NCBI RefSeq assembly: GCF_023715415.1
Contig: NZ_JAMBOB010000014.1
Coordinates: forward strand, 1 to 64,000
DNA length: 64,000 nt
Direction of reading: 5' to 3'
Source: Neobacillus niacini
GTDB lineage: Bacteria > Bacillota > Bacilli > Bacillales > Cytobacillaceae
Shown here: positions 1 through 8,977 of the stretch, in pieces
How the letters are laid out: the number at the start of each line of letters is the position of its first letter
Numbering within the stretch: position 1 is the stretch's first letter
The notes under the pieces: model-generated
What the model was told of the DNA's origin: nothing
The model's input: only the letters and a program-made list of their open reading frames with translations
The model's database searches: none
Position numbers and translations under genes: made by a program

Positions 1-49
1 CGGGCAATCAAAAATTTTGCGCATTTGGTTTTTCAACGATAAAAAAGCA

Positions 50-87
50 AAGGCACAACTAGCAATTATCACTAGTTGTGCCTTTTT
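50..87. terminator. Bidirectional intrinsic terminator
   Basis: A perfect 13-bp inverted repeat (AAGGCACAACTAG at 50-62 against 72-84) is followed by a T-run on the plus strand and has an A-run upstream that gives T on the minus strand. It probably ends a gene lying left of the window. Confidence 0.75.
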
Positions 88-117
88 ACGCGCAAAACTT
101 CCGATTGTCCCCTATAA

Positions 118-136
118 GAACCGTCCCCACGGTTTT
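118..136. repeat. GAACCGT-type dispersed palindrome
   Basis: GAACCGTCCCCACGGTTT is a short palindrome (ACCGT/ACGGT around CCCC) that recurs in degenerate form in several intergenic regions of this window, for example 8853-8870 and 30842-30860. It resembles REP-type extragenic palindromes. Confidence 0.6.
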
Positions 137-293
137 CAAGTATATGATGGCAATAATGGGAGATCTGAATAAGTTCTTTTTTTGTCATATTCTTTTCAAC
201 TAACTTCATCTTTAGTGTTGAATAATTAGTGTATGTATTAACCATTTTTACGGAACAATACCTATATAGTAAATAATAAGCTAGGTGAAATAG

Positions 294-767
294 ATGATTT
301 TTCTTATGATAAAAATAATTATTTGTATTATCTTAATTATGTTATGGTTACGGGAGTGTAAAAAAGATCCAGTTCAAACCTTAGGAAACTTTTTTTTTAT
401 CCTTTTTATTTTTACTCTAACTTTTGACGTTTTCGCACTAAATTATAAAATGATTACTTTAAAAGAAAAACCAATTAATATCTACCACTTATTTATCAAT
501 AGAAATATTTTTTTACCATTAACACTGTTCTTATTTCAAAGAATATCTCAACGACTTTTCAAAAAGATTTTCTATTCAATCGGATGGGTTTTTATGTTTT
601 ATTTTTTTATCAAATTAAATGAACAGTTCCATATTGTAAAGCTCAAGGATTGGACACTACTTAATTGTGGTTATATAGGAGGAATTATTGTCACTTTGTC
701 TCTTTTGATGTCGTATGCACTTAATAAACTAGCAAGGAGTAGCGTGAATAATGCCACTTCCAATTAG
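294..767 (+). CDS. Small multi-pass membrane protein, unknown function
   Basis: A 157-residue, very hydrophobic protein with about four or five membrane segments (near residues 1-18, 32-50, 72-84, 92-110 and 128-150). No enzymatic motif is visible. The ATG at 294 has an AGGTGA-like site just upstream; a second ATG lies at 309. The 3' end overlaps the start of the next gene by 17 bases, so the two are probably co-transcribed. Local base composition is very AT-rich, partly explained by the hydrophobic codons. It resembles the short uncharacterised membrane proteins found in tandem in many Bacillus genomes; a specific family cannot be named with confidence. Confidence 0.7.
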   Translation: MIFLMIKIIICIILIMLWLRECKKDPVQTLGNFFFILFIFTLTFDVFALNYKMITLKEKPINIYHLFINRNIFLPLTLFLFQRISQRLFKKIFYSIGWVFMFYFFIKLNEQFHIVKLKDWTLLNCGYIGGIIVTLSLLMSYALNKLARSSVNNATSN

Positions 768-1269
768 ATTTGACACGAACGAAATATTTATTATTGTAAA
801 TGGAATCATTCTTACTCTAATTGCAGTGAAACTTCTTCCTAATCGACTTACTTATACAACAAGTATTATATTGTACCTACATAAAATTGCTGTTGCTATT
901 GTAGTTGACCATTTACTCGCAGGTCCACCTCTTGATCTCTATGATGTAATGGATACACCAAAATTTGAATTCTTCGATTTGATTATATATATTTTTGTAT
1001 ATGGACCATTCACTTATATCATTATTTACATTTATGATAAATGGTTTTACCATAAGTCTCATTTTAAAAAATTTATTTATCTGCTACTCATCACTCTAAT
1101 AAATTTAGGTTGCGAATTTATTGCAACTAAACTAAATATTTATATTTATAAGGGGTGGACACTTTATTACTCTATCCCAATATATTTAATTGTCTATATT
1201 ACGAATTTTTATTTACTTAAATATCTGAAGGATTACGAGAGTGAGTTAAGCCAAAAGGTAATTAATTAA
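751..1269 (+). CDS. Small multi-pass membrane protein, unknown function
   Basis: A 172-residue membrane protein with about five hydrophobic segments (near 12-30, 34-52, 72-95, 105-123 and 135-158) and a charged C-terminus. The ATG at 751 is preceded by AAGGAG (734-739). It overlaps the preceding gene and is followed by a strong terminator, so the two form a two-gene unit. Both contain a Trp-Thr-Leu stretch before their last hydrophobic segment, which hints at distant relationship. Its style is like the CBO0543-type Bacillus membrane proteins, but this is a guess. No function can be assigned. Confidence 0.7.
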   Translation: MPLPIRFDTNEIFIIVNGIILTLIAVKLLPNRLTYTTSIILYLHKIAVAIVVDHLLAGPPLDLYDVMDTPKFEFFDLIIYIFVYGPFTYIIIYIYDKWFYHKSHFKKFIYLLLITLINLGCEFIATKLNIYIYKGWTLYYSIPIYLIVYITNFYLLKYLKDYESELSQKVIN

Positions 1270-1328
1270 ATGATATATCTATTTGGTATACCAACAAATA
1301 TTAATAACACTTTTGCATCAAAAAAATT

Positions 1329-1362
1329 AGCAGACCAAATAAATAATTTGGTCTGCTTTTTC
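1329..1362 (+). terminator. Intrinsic terminator
   Basis: AGCAGACCAAAT (1329-1340) pairs perfectly with 1346-1357 and is followed by TTTTT. It ends the two-gene membrane protein unit. Confidence 0.85.
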
Positions 1363-1527
1363 TAATGTTTCTCCATTAAAATAGAACTCTTTTTTTATGA
1401 TTCCTATATTTTATCTATTACTTTGTAAATTATTTATTATTGACTTATCCACAACTTTTTCTAGTTTCTGCTTTACCATCACTTGTGATACGGTTCCCCG
1501 TAACAAATATAGTGTACCTAATACTGC

Positions 1528-2478
1528 TTATGGGCAGAATAATCCTAATCTCTTCTGTAAACCTTCGTTAACTTCTATTGGCATTTCCTTAATCTTGATA
1601 TCTTCACCGAGGAAAAGCAGCCAATTTGTTATTTCGGTCAATTCTTCGGGATTTTTTACATTGATAAAGGTCTTTAGAATGGCTGTGGCTTGGTAGGGAT
1701 TCGTATAGGAAATGGATACTTTTAAAGGGTGGTATTTTTTAAACTGGGCAATTGCCTTCGGGCCAAGTTCAAGGGATAGGTTGGTTTCTCCTTCCTGCTT
1801 ACGTAATTTTTCTAAAATCTTTTTCTTACTCCACCTTTTGTTCGTTGGGCTGGGTTGGACATTGGTAAGGTTGTCGACGTGAAAAATCTGCTTCTTTTCT
1901 TCCTTTGTGTCAAAGCCTTCAATCAGCCACAGGCTTTTTTCTCGATAAAGGTGCAAGAGATAAATGTGATACGACTCTTCTTTACTGGTAATGACTAAAT
2001 TCCGATCCACAAGTAGGAGTTGGATGAGCTTTTCTAACATGTGATGGGGAAGGTCTGACAAATCAAGCAGGTCCGGATTATTCGGGTTGGTCCCTTCAAA
2101 TAGTAAGATTTGATTTAATAGAACAAGGTCATCTTGCTGGTTTTCCGAGATGAGTCCTAGTAATTTTTCAGCTAAAGATTGGCGGCTCTTTAGATAAGGG
2201 AGCTGTTGGTTTCTTGTCGCCATAAAGGCGATAAAAAGTGCCTTAACCTCGTTATCGGTAAAACGGACATCAGGCAGGACAGAATTGTGCATGACAAAAT
2301 AACCGCCATCCCTTCCAACTTCAGCAACAAGCGGCATCCCCATGGCTTCAATTTCTCTAATATCTCGAATAGCGGTCGAACGAGAGATAGTAAATTCCTG
2401 CATGATTTCAGAAATAGTAAAATGGGACCGGTTATTGATATAGCGCATGATGGTATTAATCCGTTCAACTTTTTTCAT
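1528..2478 (-). CDS. WYL-domain transcriptional regulator (YafY/DeoR-type HTH)
   Basis: 316 residues. The N-terminal 60 residues form an HTH_11/DeoR-type winged helix (KKVERINTIMRYINNR, then an ISEIMQEFTISRSTAIRDI recognition region), followed by a short wing ending in GYFV. The middle and C-terminal parts match the WYL sensor layout (a VTSKEESYHIYLLHLYREKSL-like strand pair, then the WCX extension). WYL proteins are usually ligand-responsive repressors or activators. The gene is divergent from the GyrI-like gene at 2588, which it probably controls, as similar pairs occur in other Bacilli. The exact ligand is unknown. Confidence 0.88.
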   Translation of the reverse strand: MKKVERINTIMRYINNRSHFTISEIMQEFTISRSTAIRDIREIEAMGMPLVAEVGRDGGYFVMHNSVLPDVRFTDNEVKALFIAFMATRNQQLPYLKSRQSLAEKLLGLISENQQDDLVLLNQILLFEGTNPNNPDLLDLSDLPHHMLEKLIQLLLVDRNLVITSKEESYHIYLLHLYREKSLWLIEGFDTKEEKKQIFHVDNLTNVQPSPTNKRWSKKKILEKLRKQEGETNLSLELGPKAIAQFKKYHPLKVSISYTNPYQATAILKTFINVKNPEELTEITNWLLFLGEDIKIKEMPIEVNEGLQKRLGLFCP

Positions 2479-2587
2479 TCAGCTACGCATCTCCTAAACA
2501 GTATCACTTTTTGACATGATTTAAGGTTATTATAAACTCAGGAAGTGAAAAGACAAATTAATTTTTTAAAAAAGGAAGGTTTTGAAG

Positions 2588-3067
2588 ATGGCAGATTATA
2601 CATTAGAAGAAAAAGACAGCTTTACCGTTTTAGGTTTTGGAACGGAGCTTAAGAGCGACTACACAGACTATGCTGGCATTATGAAGGAAAAGTCAGACTT
2701 TTGGAATGCCGTGAACCAAGATGGAACGCTCGATACTTTAAAAGCTGTTGCAACAAACGACTACATTTTCCTTGTGAACGAAGCGGTGAACAACAAGATG
2801 ATGCATTACGCCGGCGTCATGACAGAAAAAACATTGCCAGATGCAACCCGAGTGATTCAATTTCCTAAAGGGGAATACCTCGTTGTGAAAGGGGAAGCAG
2901 GAAGTTCTGAAGAGTTGAGTAATTTGCTAACGGGTATCGCCTTTGGCCAAGCCTTGCCAGAAGCGAGTGATGTTGCCTATGTTGGCGGGCCAAATGCATC
3001 GGTTGAGATGGGGCAGCGCAACGGTAAAGTTTTTGGTGAAATGTGGATTCCGGTTGTTCGGAAATAG
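2588..3067 (+). CDS. GyrI-like / AraC effector-binding domain protein
   Basis: 159 residues from the ATG at 2588, chosen because AGGAAGG at 2573-2579 gives normal spacing; an in-frame TTG at 2582 is less likely. The fold pattern (a strand, an SDFWNAV helix, a DYIFLVNEAVNN strand, then FPKGEYLVVKGEA and a C-terminal GEMWIPVVRK) fits the SOUL/GyrI-like small-molecule binding family, including integron cassette protein Cass2. It has no DNA-binding domain, so it would act as a stand-alone ligand or protein binder. It is divergent from the WYL regulator and followed 21 bases later by the next gene, presumably the same transcript. Confidence 0.8.
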   Translation: MADYTLEEKDSFTVLGFGTELKSDYTDYAGIMKEKSDFWNAVNQDGTLDTLKAVATNDYIFLVNEAVNNKMMHYAGVMTEKTLPDATRVIQFPKGEYLVVKGEAGSSEELSNLLTGIAFGQALPEASDVAYVGGPNASVEMGQRNGKVFGEMWIPVVRK

Positions 3068-3088
3068 TGGCATTAAGGAGAGTAGCGA

Positions 3089-3556
3089 ATGTCCTATAAC
3101 GTAGATTTTAAAAATGTTTCGACAGTTGGTTTGGAGTCTTCCCCTGTTGCAGATGCACTTGCTGGTTTACGGGCGAATGAAGCTCGTTACTTTATGAACA
3201 AATATAAGCATGAATTTACAGTTGTACCAGCAAACGATAGTCAGGAAACCCTTGATTATGTAAACCATATTTTGAAAAAAGAACGTGATATTGAGTTTGG
3301 TGCCAGGCCTTTAGAAACATCGCATTTCCAAGTGGAAAATATCAATTGGGCCTACGTCTTTTATGAGGATGGTCTTGAGGTCAACGTCCTTTACACGATT
3401 GATGGCCCTAAGCCGAAGCGGGCCGTTGGGTTTAAGCTTTCTGAGGGTATGGAGGTACCGAAGGAATTAGAAGGAAAGTTTAAGTTTGCTAGGCAGAAAT
3501 CTAAACTAGCTGGAACCATAAGGGGCTCGTTTTTTGTCATTAAAGGAGAATATTAA
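3089..3556 (+). CDS. Conserved hypothetical protein, sometimes labelled phage tail-like
   Basis: 155 residues with AAGGAG upstream of the ATG. The protein is soluble and mixed alpha/beta with no signal peptide. Notable stretches are a helix with GLRANEARYFMNKYKHEF and a C-terminal RQKSKLAGTIRGSFFVIKGEY. My memory is that close relatives in Bacillus carry the automatic label phage tail protein, but nothing around it is phage-like, so that label should not be trusted. Position suggests it works with the GyrI-like protein under the WYL regulator. Confidence 0.7.
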   Translation: MSYNVDFKNVSTVGLESSPVADALAGLRANEARYFMNKYKHEFTVVPANDSQETLDYVNHILKKERDIEFGARPLETSHFQVENINWAYVFYEDGLEVNVLYTIDGPKPKRAVGFKLSEGMEVPKELEGKFKFARQKSKLAGTIRGSFFVIKGEY

Positions 3557-3610
3557 AGGAAACAAGAGGTTTTACAGCATTAAAGCAGCATATAATTTCC
3601 TATAAAATTG

Positions 3611-3652
3611 ACAAGAGGTGCGACTCATATAAGAGTCGCACCTCTTGTTATT
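3611..3652. terminator. Bidirectional terminator between convergent genes
   Basis: A perfect 16-bp stem (ACAAGAGGTGCGACTC at 3611-3626 with 3633-3648) and a six-base loop sit between a plus-strand unit ending at 3556 and a minus-strand gene ending at 3659. Confidence 0.85.
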
Positions 3653-3658
3653 TATTTT

Positions 3659-4510
3659 CTATACTATGCCGCCTGGCAAGTGTGCCCCGTATTTAGGAAG
3701 AATGGTATCCTTCGTATAATCATCAAGTTGACGAAGTGTTTCAACAATTGCCGCCATCTCTAAAGCCTTTACAAGTTCATTAATTGCCTGAACACCCCTA
3801 TCAGCAAATACCTCTCTATCTTCAGGTGTTTTCAAAGGCGGGGTAGCCATATGATCAGATGGTTCATTAAAGTAAGAACCTACTGCACCGGATTGATAAG
3901 CGTATTTTCCTAATACATTTCCAGGATTCTTACCCATTCCTGCTAACATATGCTGCACATCATACGTAACAGAATGAGATTCAGGTACATTCAATGGAAC
4001 ATCTTCTAATCTGCCTAATACTTTATATGCACCAATGCTGATGTCGTGGAACGTATCCATCAGATTGAAATTGGCCGCCTCTGCTGCTTTTAATACATCC
4101 ATATACAAGATAGGCACTTTTGTTTCATCAAAGAAATCACGAACCATACCACTTACTGTCATATGTGCTGGACCATGACTGGTGATATATATTTGTCGTC
4201 TAAAGCCTTGATTAAGTAATGACTTTGCTATTTTATCTAAATAAGCCATACCATCCTTAATGCTCATTTGAACTGTTCCACGACCAACAATCGTTCCGCC
4301 TGGAAAGAAATAAGGTAAGTTGTGCAAAACAAGCCCATCTGATTCTTCTGCCATCTTTAACGCAATGGCTTCTGCTAAAACAGTTTCAGCATCCAGTGGC
4401 AAAGCTCCATGAGTTTCCGTTACTCCAACTGGAACAAAGATAATATCATTACGATCTAAATAATCTTCGACTTCCCCGTTTGTCAGTTTTGAAAGAAATC
4501 TAGTACGCAT
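3659..4510 (-). CDS. Creatininase-family metal-dependent amidohydrolase
   Basis: 283 residues. The N-terminal part has the creatininase hallmark VGVTETHGALPLDAET, with Glu32, His34 and Asp40/Glu42 as probable metal ligands, followed by a PGGTIVGRGT segment and an ITSHGPAH segment where classic members have NGHGGN. The family includes creatinine amidohydrolase and related amide or ester hydrolases using two divalent metals. It is 56 bases downstream of a sugar/cation symporter gene, in one transcript direction, so it may act on a compound imported by that transporter. The substrate cannot be read from sequence; the changed SHGPAH motif suggests it is not a plain creatininase. Confidence 0.8.
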   Translation of the reverse strand: MRTRFLSKLTNGEVEDYLDRNDIIFVPVGVTETHGALPLDAETVLAEAIALKMAEESDGLVLHNLPYFFPGGTIVGRGTVQMSIKDGMAYLDKIAKSLLNQGFRRQIYITSHGPAHMTVSGMVRDFFDETKVPILYMDVLKAAEAANFNLMDTFHDISIGAYKVLGRLEDVPLNVPESHSVTYDVQHMLAGMGKNPGNVLGKYAYQSGAVGSYFNEPSDHMATPPLKTPEDREVFADRGVQAINELVKALEMAAIVETLRQLDDYTKDTILPKYGAHLPGGIV

Positions 4511-4566
4511 ATGAACCTCTCCTATTATTCTATTTAATAAGGATTTACCATAATGAACTTTCCTTA

Positions 4567-5931
4567 TTACGATGCTCTTCTTTCTTTTAATACTGCATAC
4601 ATTTCATTTGTGCTCTTTGAATTTAGGTTAAAGATTAAACCTACACCGATTAGTATCAGAATAAATGCGACAACTGGCAAACCTGTGTACATTTTTAAAA
4701 TACCTTCAGCCACTTCTTGTGATTGTGATTTTGCACCAGATACGAATCCAACCCAACCTAAAGAGTAACTACCAACCGCTGCCCCTAATCCCATTCCCAC
4801 TTTACGAGCGAAAGAGTAGAGCGAGTAAAGTGTTCCTTCGATTTTCTTTCCAGTTTTGTATTCTGTATAATCAATACAGTCTGTAACCAATGCCCAAACA
4901 AGGATAACGAACACGGATGAACCGATTGTAGCGAAATTGTATAATGCCGCAAATACATATACATTATCAAACGTAACAAGTGTCATTAAAGCGGATGCAA
5001 CTAAACTGAATGCTGAAGTACCAAGTATCAAGTTGCGTTTATTGAACTTTGCAACGAGTTTTGGAATGAAAACGAATAACACAAGGATAATTCCCATACT
5101 AATGAAAGAGTTGATCGCAAATGCACTCGGCATATTATAATACTCAGCAAATACATAAGCAGCTAAAGTAGTTGCACCAGAAATAATTAAGGTAGAGCCG
5201 AGAGTTGCCACCATCATACCGATTAAAGGTCTGTTGGAAAATGCTTCTTTAAATGCATCCTTAAAATCGTAATCCGGCTTAGCTCCAGCAAGCTTTTCGT
5301 CACGAATCCGTTCAGTTGTTAATTTTACAAGCCCTGTATAGGATAATAAGGATAAAATACTGAATACAATCGCGATATAGAAGAATGCTTCTGGAACAAT
5401 ATTTCCAGCTTTATCATAGATGAACGTTGGAACAAAAGATAAGAACCCAACGCCAACAATCATACCGCCGATTGAGCGGGCACGTGATAATTTTGTACGT
5501 TCCACAGGATCATTGGTGATAACAGAAGCTAATGAACCATATGGAATCGCATCAGCCGTATACGCAACACAGAAGAATAGATAAGCAGATACTACCCAAA
5601 TATGAGTCGCGGCAGATCCCCAGCTTGAGATATCAGCAAAAGCGATTAAACATGCTGCTGCTAGTATCCATTTCGAAAAGCTAATCCAAGGCAGGAACTT
5701 ATCTCCGCTCTTTCCTATTCTGTAACGGTCCGTAATGGTTCCCATAATACCAGTGATAATGGCATCGAATACTTTACCAACTAAAAACATCGTCCCCATA
5801 AAGTAAGGGCTTACACCTAATACATAGGTACAAAAGACAATAAAGAAAGAACCAATGTACAAGTTAACAAAACTTCCCCCAACATCTCCTAGCATATAAC
5901 CAACTTGATCTTTTACTCCAAACTTTTTCAT
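4567..5931 (-). CDS. GPH-family (MelB-like) sugar:cation symporter
   Basis: 454 residues with about 12 membrane helices. The N-terminal LGDVGGSFVNLYIGSFF and the loop DRYRIGKSGDKFLPWI match the glycoside-pentoside-hexuronide symporter signature, in which an Asp-Arg-x-R-x-GK loop lies between helices 2 and 3. Members import melibiose, glucuronides, xylosides or similar solutes with H+ or Na+. A possible cre-type site lies just upstream and an AraC-type activator gene is next upstream, so uptake is likely inducible. The creatininase-family gene follows. Confidence 0.88.
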   Translation of the reverse strand: MKKFGVKDQVGYMLGDVGGSFVNLYIGSFFIVFCTYVLGVSPYFMGTMFLVGKVFDAIITGIMGTITDRYRIGKSGDKFLPWISFSKWILAAACLIAFADISSWGSAATHIWVVSAYLFFCVAYTADAIPYGSLASVITNDPVERTKLSRARSIGGMIVGVGFLSFVPTFIYDKAGNIVPEAFFYIAIVFSILSLLSYTGLVKLTTERIRDEKLAGAKPDYDFKDAFKEAFSNRPLIGMMVATLGSTLIISGATTLAAYVFAEYYNMPSAFAINSFISMGIILVLFVFIPKLVAKFNKRNLILGTSAFSLVASALMTLVTFDNVYVFAALYNFATIGSSVFVILVWALVTDCIDYTEYKTGKKIEGTLYSLYSFARKVGMGLGAAVGSYSLGWVGFVSGAKSQSQEVAEGILKMYTGLPVVAFILILIGVGLIFNLNSKSTNEMYAVLKERRAS

Positions 5932-5942
5932 TAATTTCCCTC

Positions 5943-5958
5943 CCTAAATCGTTTACAT
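5943..5958 (-). promoter_or_regulatory. Possible CcpA (cre-like) site before the GPH symporter
   Basis: On the minus strand the sequence reads ATGTAAACGATTTAGG, which fits the cre consensus WTGNAANCGNWNNCW in its left part with two mismatches at the right end. It lies about 12-27 bases upstream of the symporter start. Carbon repression of a sugar transporter would be expected, but the match is imperfect. Confidence 0.35.
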
Positions 5959-6114
5959 TTTTTAATAAGTGCAAGCCTGTAAATCAAAGTAAAAGTAATA
6001 CCTTTTTTGTAAGCCCTTTATTTAGTACTTTCAAAGTATACAACGAAGAATAAAACCACTTTTGTTCTACAATTGCATTGTTTTTGTATTATAATTGCAT
6101 GAAATGTTGCCCAA

Positions 6115-6152
6115 AAATAGGAATAGACGCATGAAATATCATGCGTCTATTT
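6115..6152 (-). terminator. Terminator of the AraC-type regulator gene
   Basis: A perfect 13-bp stem (AATAGACGCATGA at 6122-6134 with 6139-6151) lies directly after the stop codon, with a CTATTTTT tract after it on the minus strand. Confidence 0.75.
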
Positions 6153-6154
6153 GG

Positions 6155-6901
6155 TCACTTCTTGCTATTCTTTTTAAACTCAACAGGAGTTGCCCCTTCG
6201 ACCTCTTTGAAAAGTTTAGAAAAATACTGGGGGTTGCTAAACCCAACCATGATGGCAATTTCAGTCATGGAAAGATTGGTGAAAAGGATTAGTTGTTTTG
6301 CTTCTTTTAGTCTTCTCAGATTCCGAAAATGACTAATGGTTATGCCTTTTTTCTTTTTAAACGCACGCATTAAATGGGACGGATGAACATGTAACTTTCC
6401 TGCCATTTCCTCCATTGAGATATCTTCAGCAAAGTTCATTTCAATATAGTTTTCTGCACTTTCTACAATGGTTACGTTCCCTCTTTTTGATTTTCGGATG
6501 GCTGGGTCGGAATACTCTGTTAACATATTTGAGTGAATCATATCTAGTTCAGAAAGGGTTTCAGTATGCTCAATCATAATGGCATATTTTTCAGATAAAA
6601 AGTGGCATTGCCAGGCACTTAACCCTCCCTTTCCAGCTGCATAGCTATAAAGGGTATTATGTGATAATAATATGTTTTTATAGGATCGAACCTTATTATT
6701 TGGAACTCTATTAAGAATGTTTAATAGATCAAATTTCTGAAACGCACCCTTATCAAATTCTGCTATCAAATCCCGATCACAAGTTTGAATTCCATAGAGA
6801 AATTTTTCCCTCTGCCTATGGACATCTTCAATATATTCAATAGTAGGCCCATTTCGATTTATCTGTAAATTTGGAGTATCTGCCTGCCAATGTTCCTTCA
6901 T
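6155..6901 (-). CDS. AraC-family transcriptional regulator
   Basis: 248 residues. The C-terminal 100 residues hold the two AraC helix-turn-helix motifs (ISMEEMAGKLHVHPSHLMRAFKKKKG and LSMTEIAIMVGFSNPQYFSKLFKEVEGATPVEFK). The N-terminal part has no cupin-like motif; it is charged and helical. It sits upstream of the GPH symporter/creatininase pair in the same direction, separated by its own terminator, and is the obvious candidate to control them. Confidence 0.88.
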   Translation of the reverse strand: MKEHWQADTPNLQINRNGPTIEYIEDVHRQREKFLYGIQTCDRDLIAEFDKGAFQKFDLLNILNRVPNNKVRSYKNILLSHNTLYSYAAGKGGLSAWQCHFLSEKYAIMIEHTETLSELDMIHSNMLTEYSDPAIRKSKRGNVTIVESAENYIEMNFAEDISMEEMAGKLHVHPSHLMRAFKKKKGITISHFRNLRRLKEAKQLILFTNLSMTEIAIMVGFSNPQYFSKLFKEVEGATPVEFKKNSKK

Positions 6902-7218
6902 TTAATGTCCCTTCCCTATGAATTTTTCCTAAGGATACTATTTATCACAAAAAAAGCAAAATCCTATTATTGGAGATTTTAAAAAACAGCTTTATTTATG
7001 CTATTTTAGCTCCAAATGTAAAATATGTATATTATTACTTAGGACTACAAGAAATACCTGACTAATTTACTAGTCAGGCATTGTATTTTACATGGTTCGT
7101 TCTGTAATAGATCAAAATTAAGCTTCTACTATTTTATAGAGTTTATGAACCCTTATTTATCATAGATCTGACACCAATATGTCGTATACTTTTTTATTAT
7201 ACGGTAAGTCGCCGCTCC
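6902..7218. other. Intergenic region with a small hairpin
   Basis: No open reading frame is supported here. CCTGACTA (7057-7064) pairs with TAGTCAGG (7071-7078), with AT-rich flanks, which could be a weak terminator-like element for the yxjI-type gene ending at 7219. Otherwise I see nothing recognisable. Confidence 0.4.
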
Positions 7219-7698
7219 TTATGAAGAACCCGCTCCGTCAGCCTTCACACAATCAATGGCAACTACGAGTGCAATCATAATGGTCTCCATCTCTTCCTCC
7301 AGTATTTCTACCTTGTAGCTATCTCCCCAAGTGAACCACTCCTTGCTCACTTGGCCCACGACTTTACCATGCTGTACTACCTGAAAATCCATATCCCACC
7401 AATTTCCATGTACTTCAATGCCTGCACCATCAATCGTATAGCGTGCTTTTAAGGAAAACTCCTTCTTAATCGTTACGACCTCCCGACCCTTCACCTCAAC
7501 GAAAAACTTTGGTAAGAAGCTGAACGCCTTTTTCGTAATGTGCGCTACTTCATCTCTTGCTGTATTCATAATGGAGAAAGTCTTGGGAATCTGCATAAAA
7601 CTGCCTTCCACATAATAGACATCCTTCTCCTGCTGATCCTTTACTGTAAATTTGCCACTAAGACTAAATACCTTCTGCTTTATATAAAACTGCTTCAT
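7219..7698 (-). CDS. yxjI: LURP-one-related / scramblase-fold family protein (YxjI-like)
   Basis: 159 residues made of repeated beta-hairpins (FYIKQKVFSLSGKFTVKDQQEKDVYYVEG, then SIMNTARDEVAHI, then ARYTIDGAGIEVHGNWWDMDFQV) that match the LOR/tubby-like superfamily, of which B. subtilis YxjI is a member. The molecular role is unknown; the fold is linked to phospholipid scramblases and plant LURP1. The ATG has a GAGGGGG site. It is a single gene, divergent from the following small membrane protein. Confidence 0.82.
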   Translation of the reverse strand: MKQFYIKQKVFSLSGKFTVKDQQEKDVYYVEGSFMQIPKTFSIMNTARDEVAHITKKAFSFLPKFFVEVKGREVVTIKKEFSLKARYTIDGAGIEVHGNWWDMDFQVVQHGKVVGQVSKEWFTWGDSYKVEILEEEMETIMIALVVAIDCVKADGAGSS

Positions 7699-7827
7699 CT
7701 TTATGCCCCCTCTTATTTAGCATATTACGAATAAACAGAGTATTTCAACATTTTCATACCTTTATCATTCGAATCATATATAATGATAAAAAGTGAAACA
7801 GGTTTTTATCCGAAAGGGTGCTTAAAA

Positions 7828-8034
7828 TTGCTGATTATCACTAGTTTTTTGGTGTTTGCATTACTCGGTGGATACCTCATTTTAAGAGCAAGCGGCACAA
7901 TTATATTTATTGGGTTTCTCTTAGGATTAGCAGTTATACATTTGGGGATATGGAAAAAGAATGGCCTGCTGACAATACTAGGAGTGGTAATGATGATACT
8001 TTCATTCCTATTACCTAGTATTATATTTTTTTGA
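7828..8034 (+). CDS. Small two-helix membrane protein
   Basis: 68 residues if translation begins at TTG 7828, which has GAAAGGGTG at 7812-7819 with good spacing; an in-frame ATG at 7783 lacks a Shine-Dalgarno site. Two or three hydrophobic segments separated by GIWKKNG. Function unknown. It ends 22 bases before the SDR gene, so the two may be co-transcribed. Confidence 0.55.
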   Translation: MLIITSFLVFALLGGYLILRASGTIIFIGFLLGLAVIHLGIWKKNGLLTILGVVMMILSFLLPSIIFF

Positions 8035-8056
8035 ACTAAAAATATGGGGGAATAGT

Positions 8057-8842
8057 GTGAAAGTATTCAATAAAGTCATTGTCGTAACTGGTGCTGGCGG
8101 TGGGATTGGGAGAGAACTCGTTTGCCAGCTATTAGAAAAAGGAGCTAAAGTCGCGGCCATCCTCCACAAATCCGGGCTGGAGGAGACAAAGTCTTTCGCA
8201 ACCATCTATGGTGACAAGATTTCAACACACATTGCTAATTTAGCTAACAGAGAGGAAGTGGAAAAGCTTCCAGAAGAAATCATCGCCGTTCATGGATGCA
8301 TAGATGGAGTAATTAATAATGCAGGAATTATTCAACCGTTCCATAGCGTGAATGATCTTGATTATGAACAAATTCAACGGGTCATGGATGTCAACTTTTA
8401 CGGTACGCTCTATATGTGCAAATCGTTCTTACCACACCTTTTAAATCGACCAGAAGCCCACATTACGAATGTTTCAAGCATGGGCGGATTTCTTCCTGTA
8501 CCACGTCAATCGATTTATACAGCATCTAAAGCAGCTGTCAAAATGTTAACAGAAGGTCTTCATTTAGAGCTTAGAGATACCCGTGTAGGCGTGACCGTTG
8601 TCTTTCCTGGAGGAGTCGATACGAACATCGTTCAAAATGCTGGAATCGAAATAACAGGAGTGGAAAGCCATTCCTATAAGATGCTTAGCCCAAAGAAAGC
8701 AGCTGCCATCATTATTCACGGTATGGAAAATAAAAAATACCGAGTATTAGCCGGAAATGATTCAAAAATAATGGACTTTTTATATCGTTTAAATCCGAAA
8801 AAGGCAACGGACCTTATTGCTAAAAAGATAAAAACACTTTAA
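8057..8842 (+). CDS. Short-chain dehydrogenase/reductase
   Basis: 261 residues from a GTG start behind GGGGG. It has the classical SDR pattern: cofactor motif TGAGGGIG near residues 11-18, NNAG near residue 90, catalytic Ser in NVSSMGG and YTASK as the Tyr-x-x-x-Lys pair. The long SHSYKMLSPKKAAAIIIHG tail resembles SDRs acting on lipids or steroid-like substrates, but substrate is undetermined. It is followed by a palindromic repeat that may serve as terminator. Confidence 0.88.
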   Translation: MKVFNKVIVVTGAGGGIGRELVCQLLEKGAKVAAILHKSGLEETKSFATIYGDKISTHIANLANREEVEKLPEEIIAVHGCIDGVINNAGIIQPFHSVNDLDYEQIQRVMDVNFYGTLYMCKSFLPHLLNRPEAHITNVSSMGGFLPVPRQSIYTASKAAVKMLTEGLHLELRDTRVGVTVVFPGGVDTNIVQNAGIEITGVESHSYKMLSPKKAAAIIIHGMENKKYRVLAGNDSKIMDFLYRLNPKKATDLIAKKIKTL

Positions 8843-8852
8843 AGGAAACCGG

Positions 8853-8870
8853 GAACCGTGGAGACGGTTC
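8853..8870. repeat. GAACCGT-type dispersed palindrome, possible terminator
   Basis: GAACCGT and ACGGTTC flank GGAG just after the SDR stop codon, extended by CCGG on both sides. It is another copy of the dispersed palindrome and may terminate the SDR transcript. A further degenerate copy lies at 8950-8968 inside a larger imperfect hairpin (GTCCAGGAG...CTCTGGAC). Confidence 0.55.
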
Positions 8871-8977
8871 TCCGGGTCACTTTCACTTGATTAATGGTTA
8901 AATGGTAGTGAAATGCTACCTAAGTCAGAATAAACAAAAAATATGTCCAGGAGAACCGTTCCCATGGACTCTGGACT

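Noticed and set aside
1397..1696. 99-residue plus-strand open frame overlapping the end of the WYL gene
   Set aside because: It runs antisense to the WYL regulator, with no ribosome site and no protein-like composition.
3089..3556. Prophage tail gene
   Set aside because: I recall similar proteins being labelled phage tail, but no other phage gene lies nearby and the gene is in a WYL/GyrI context.
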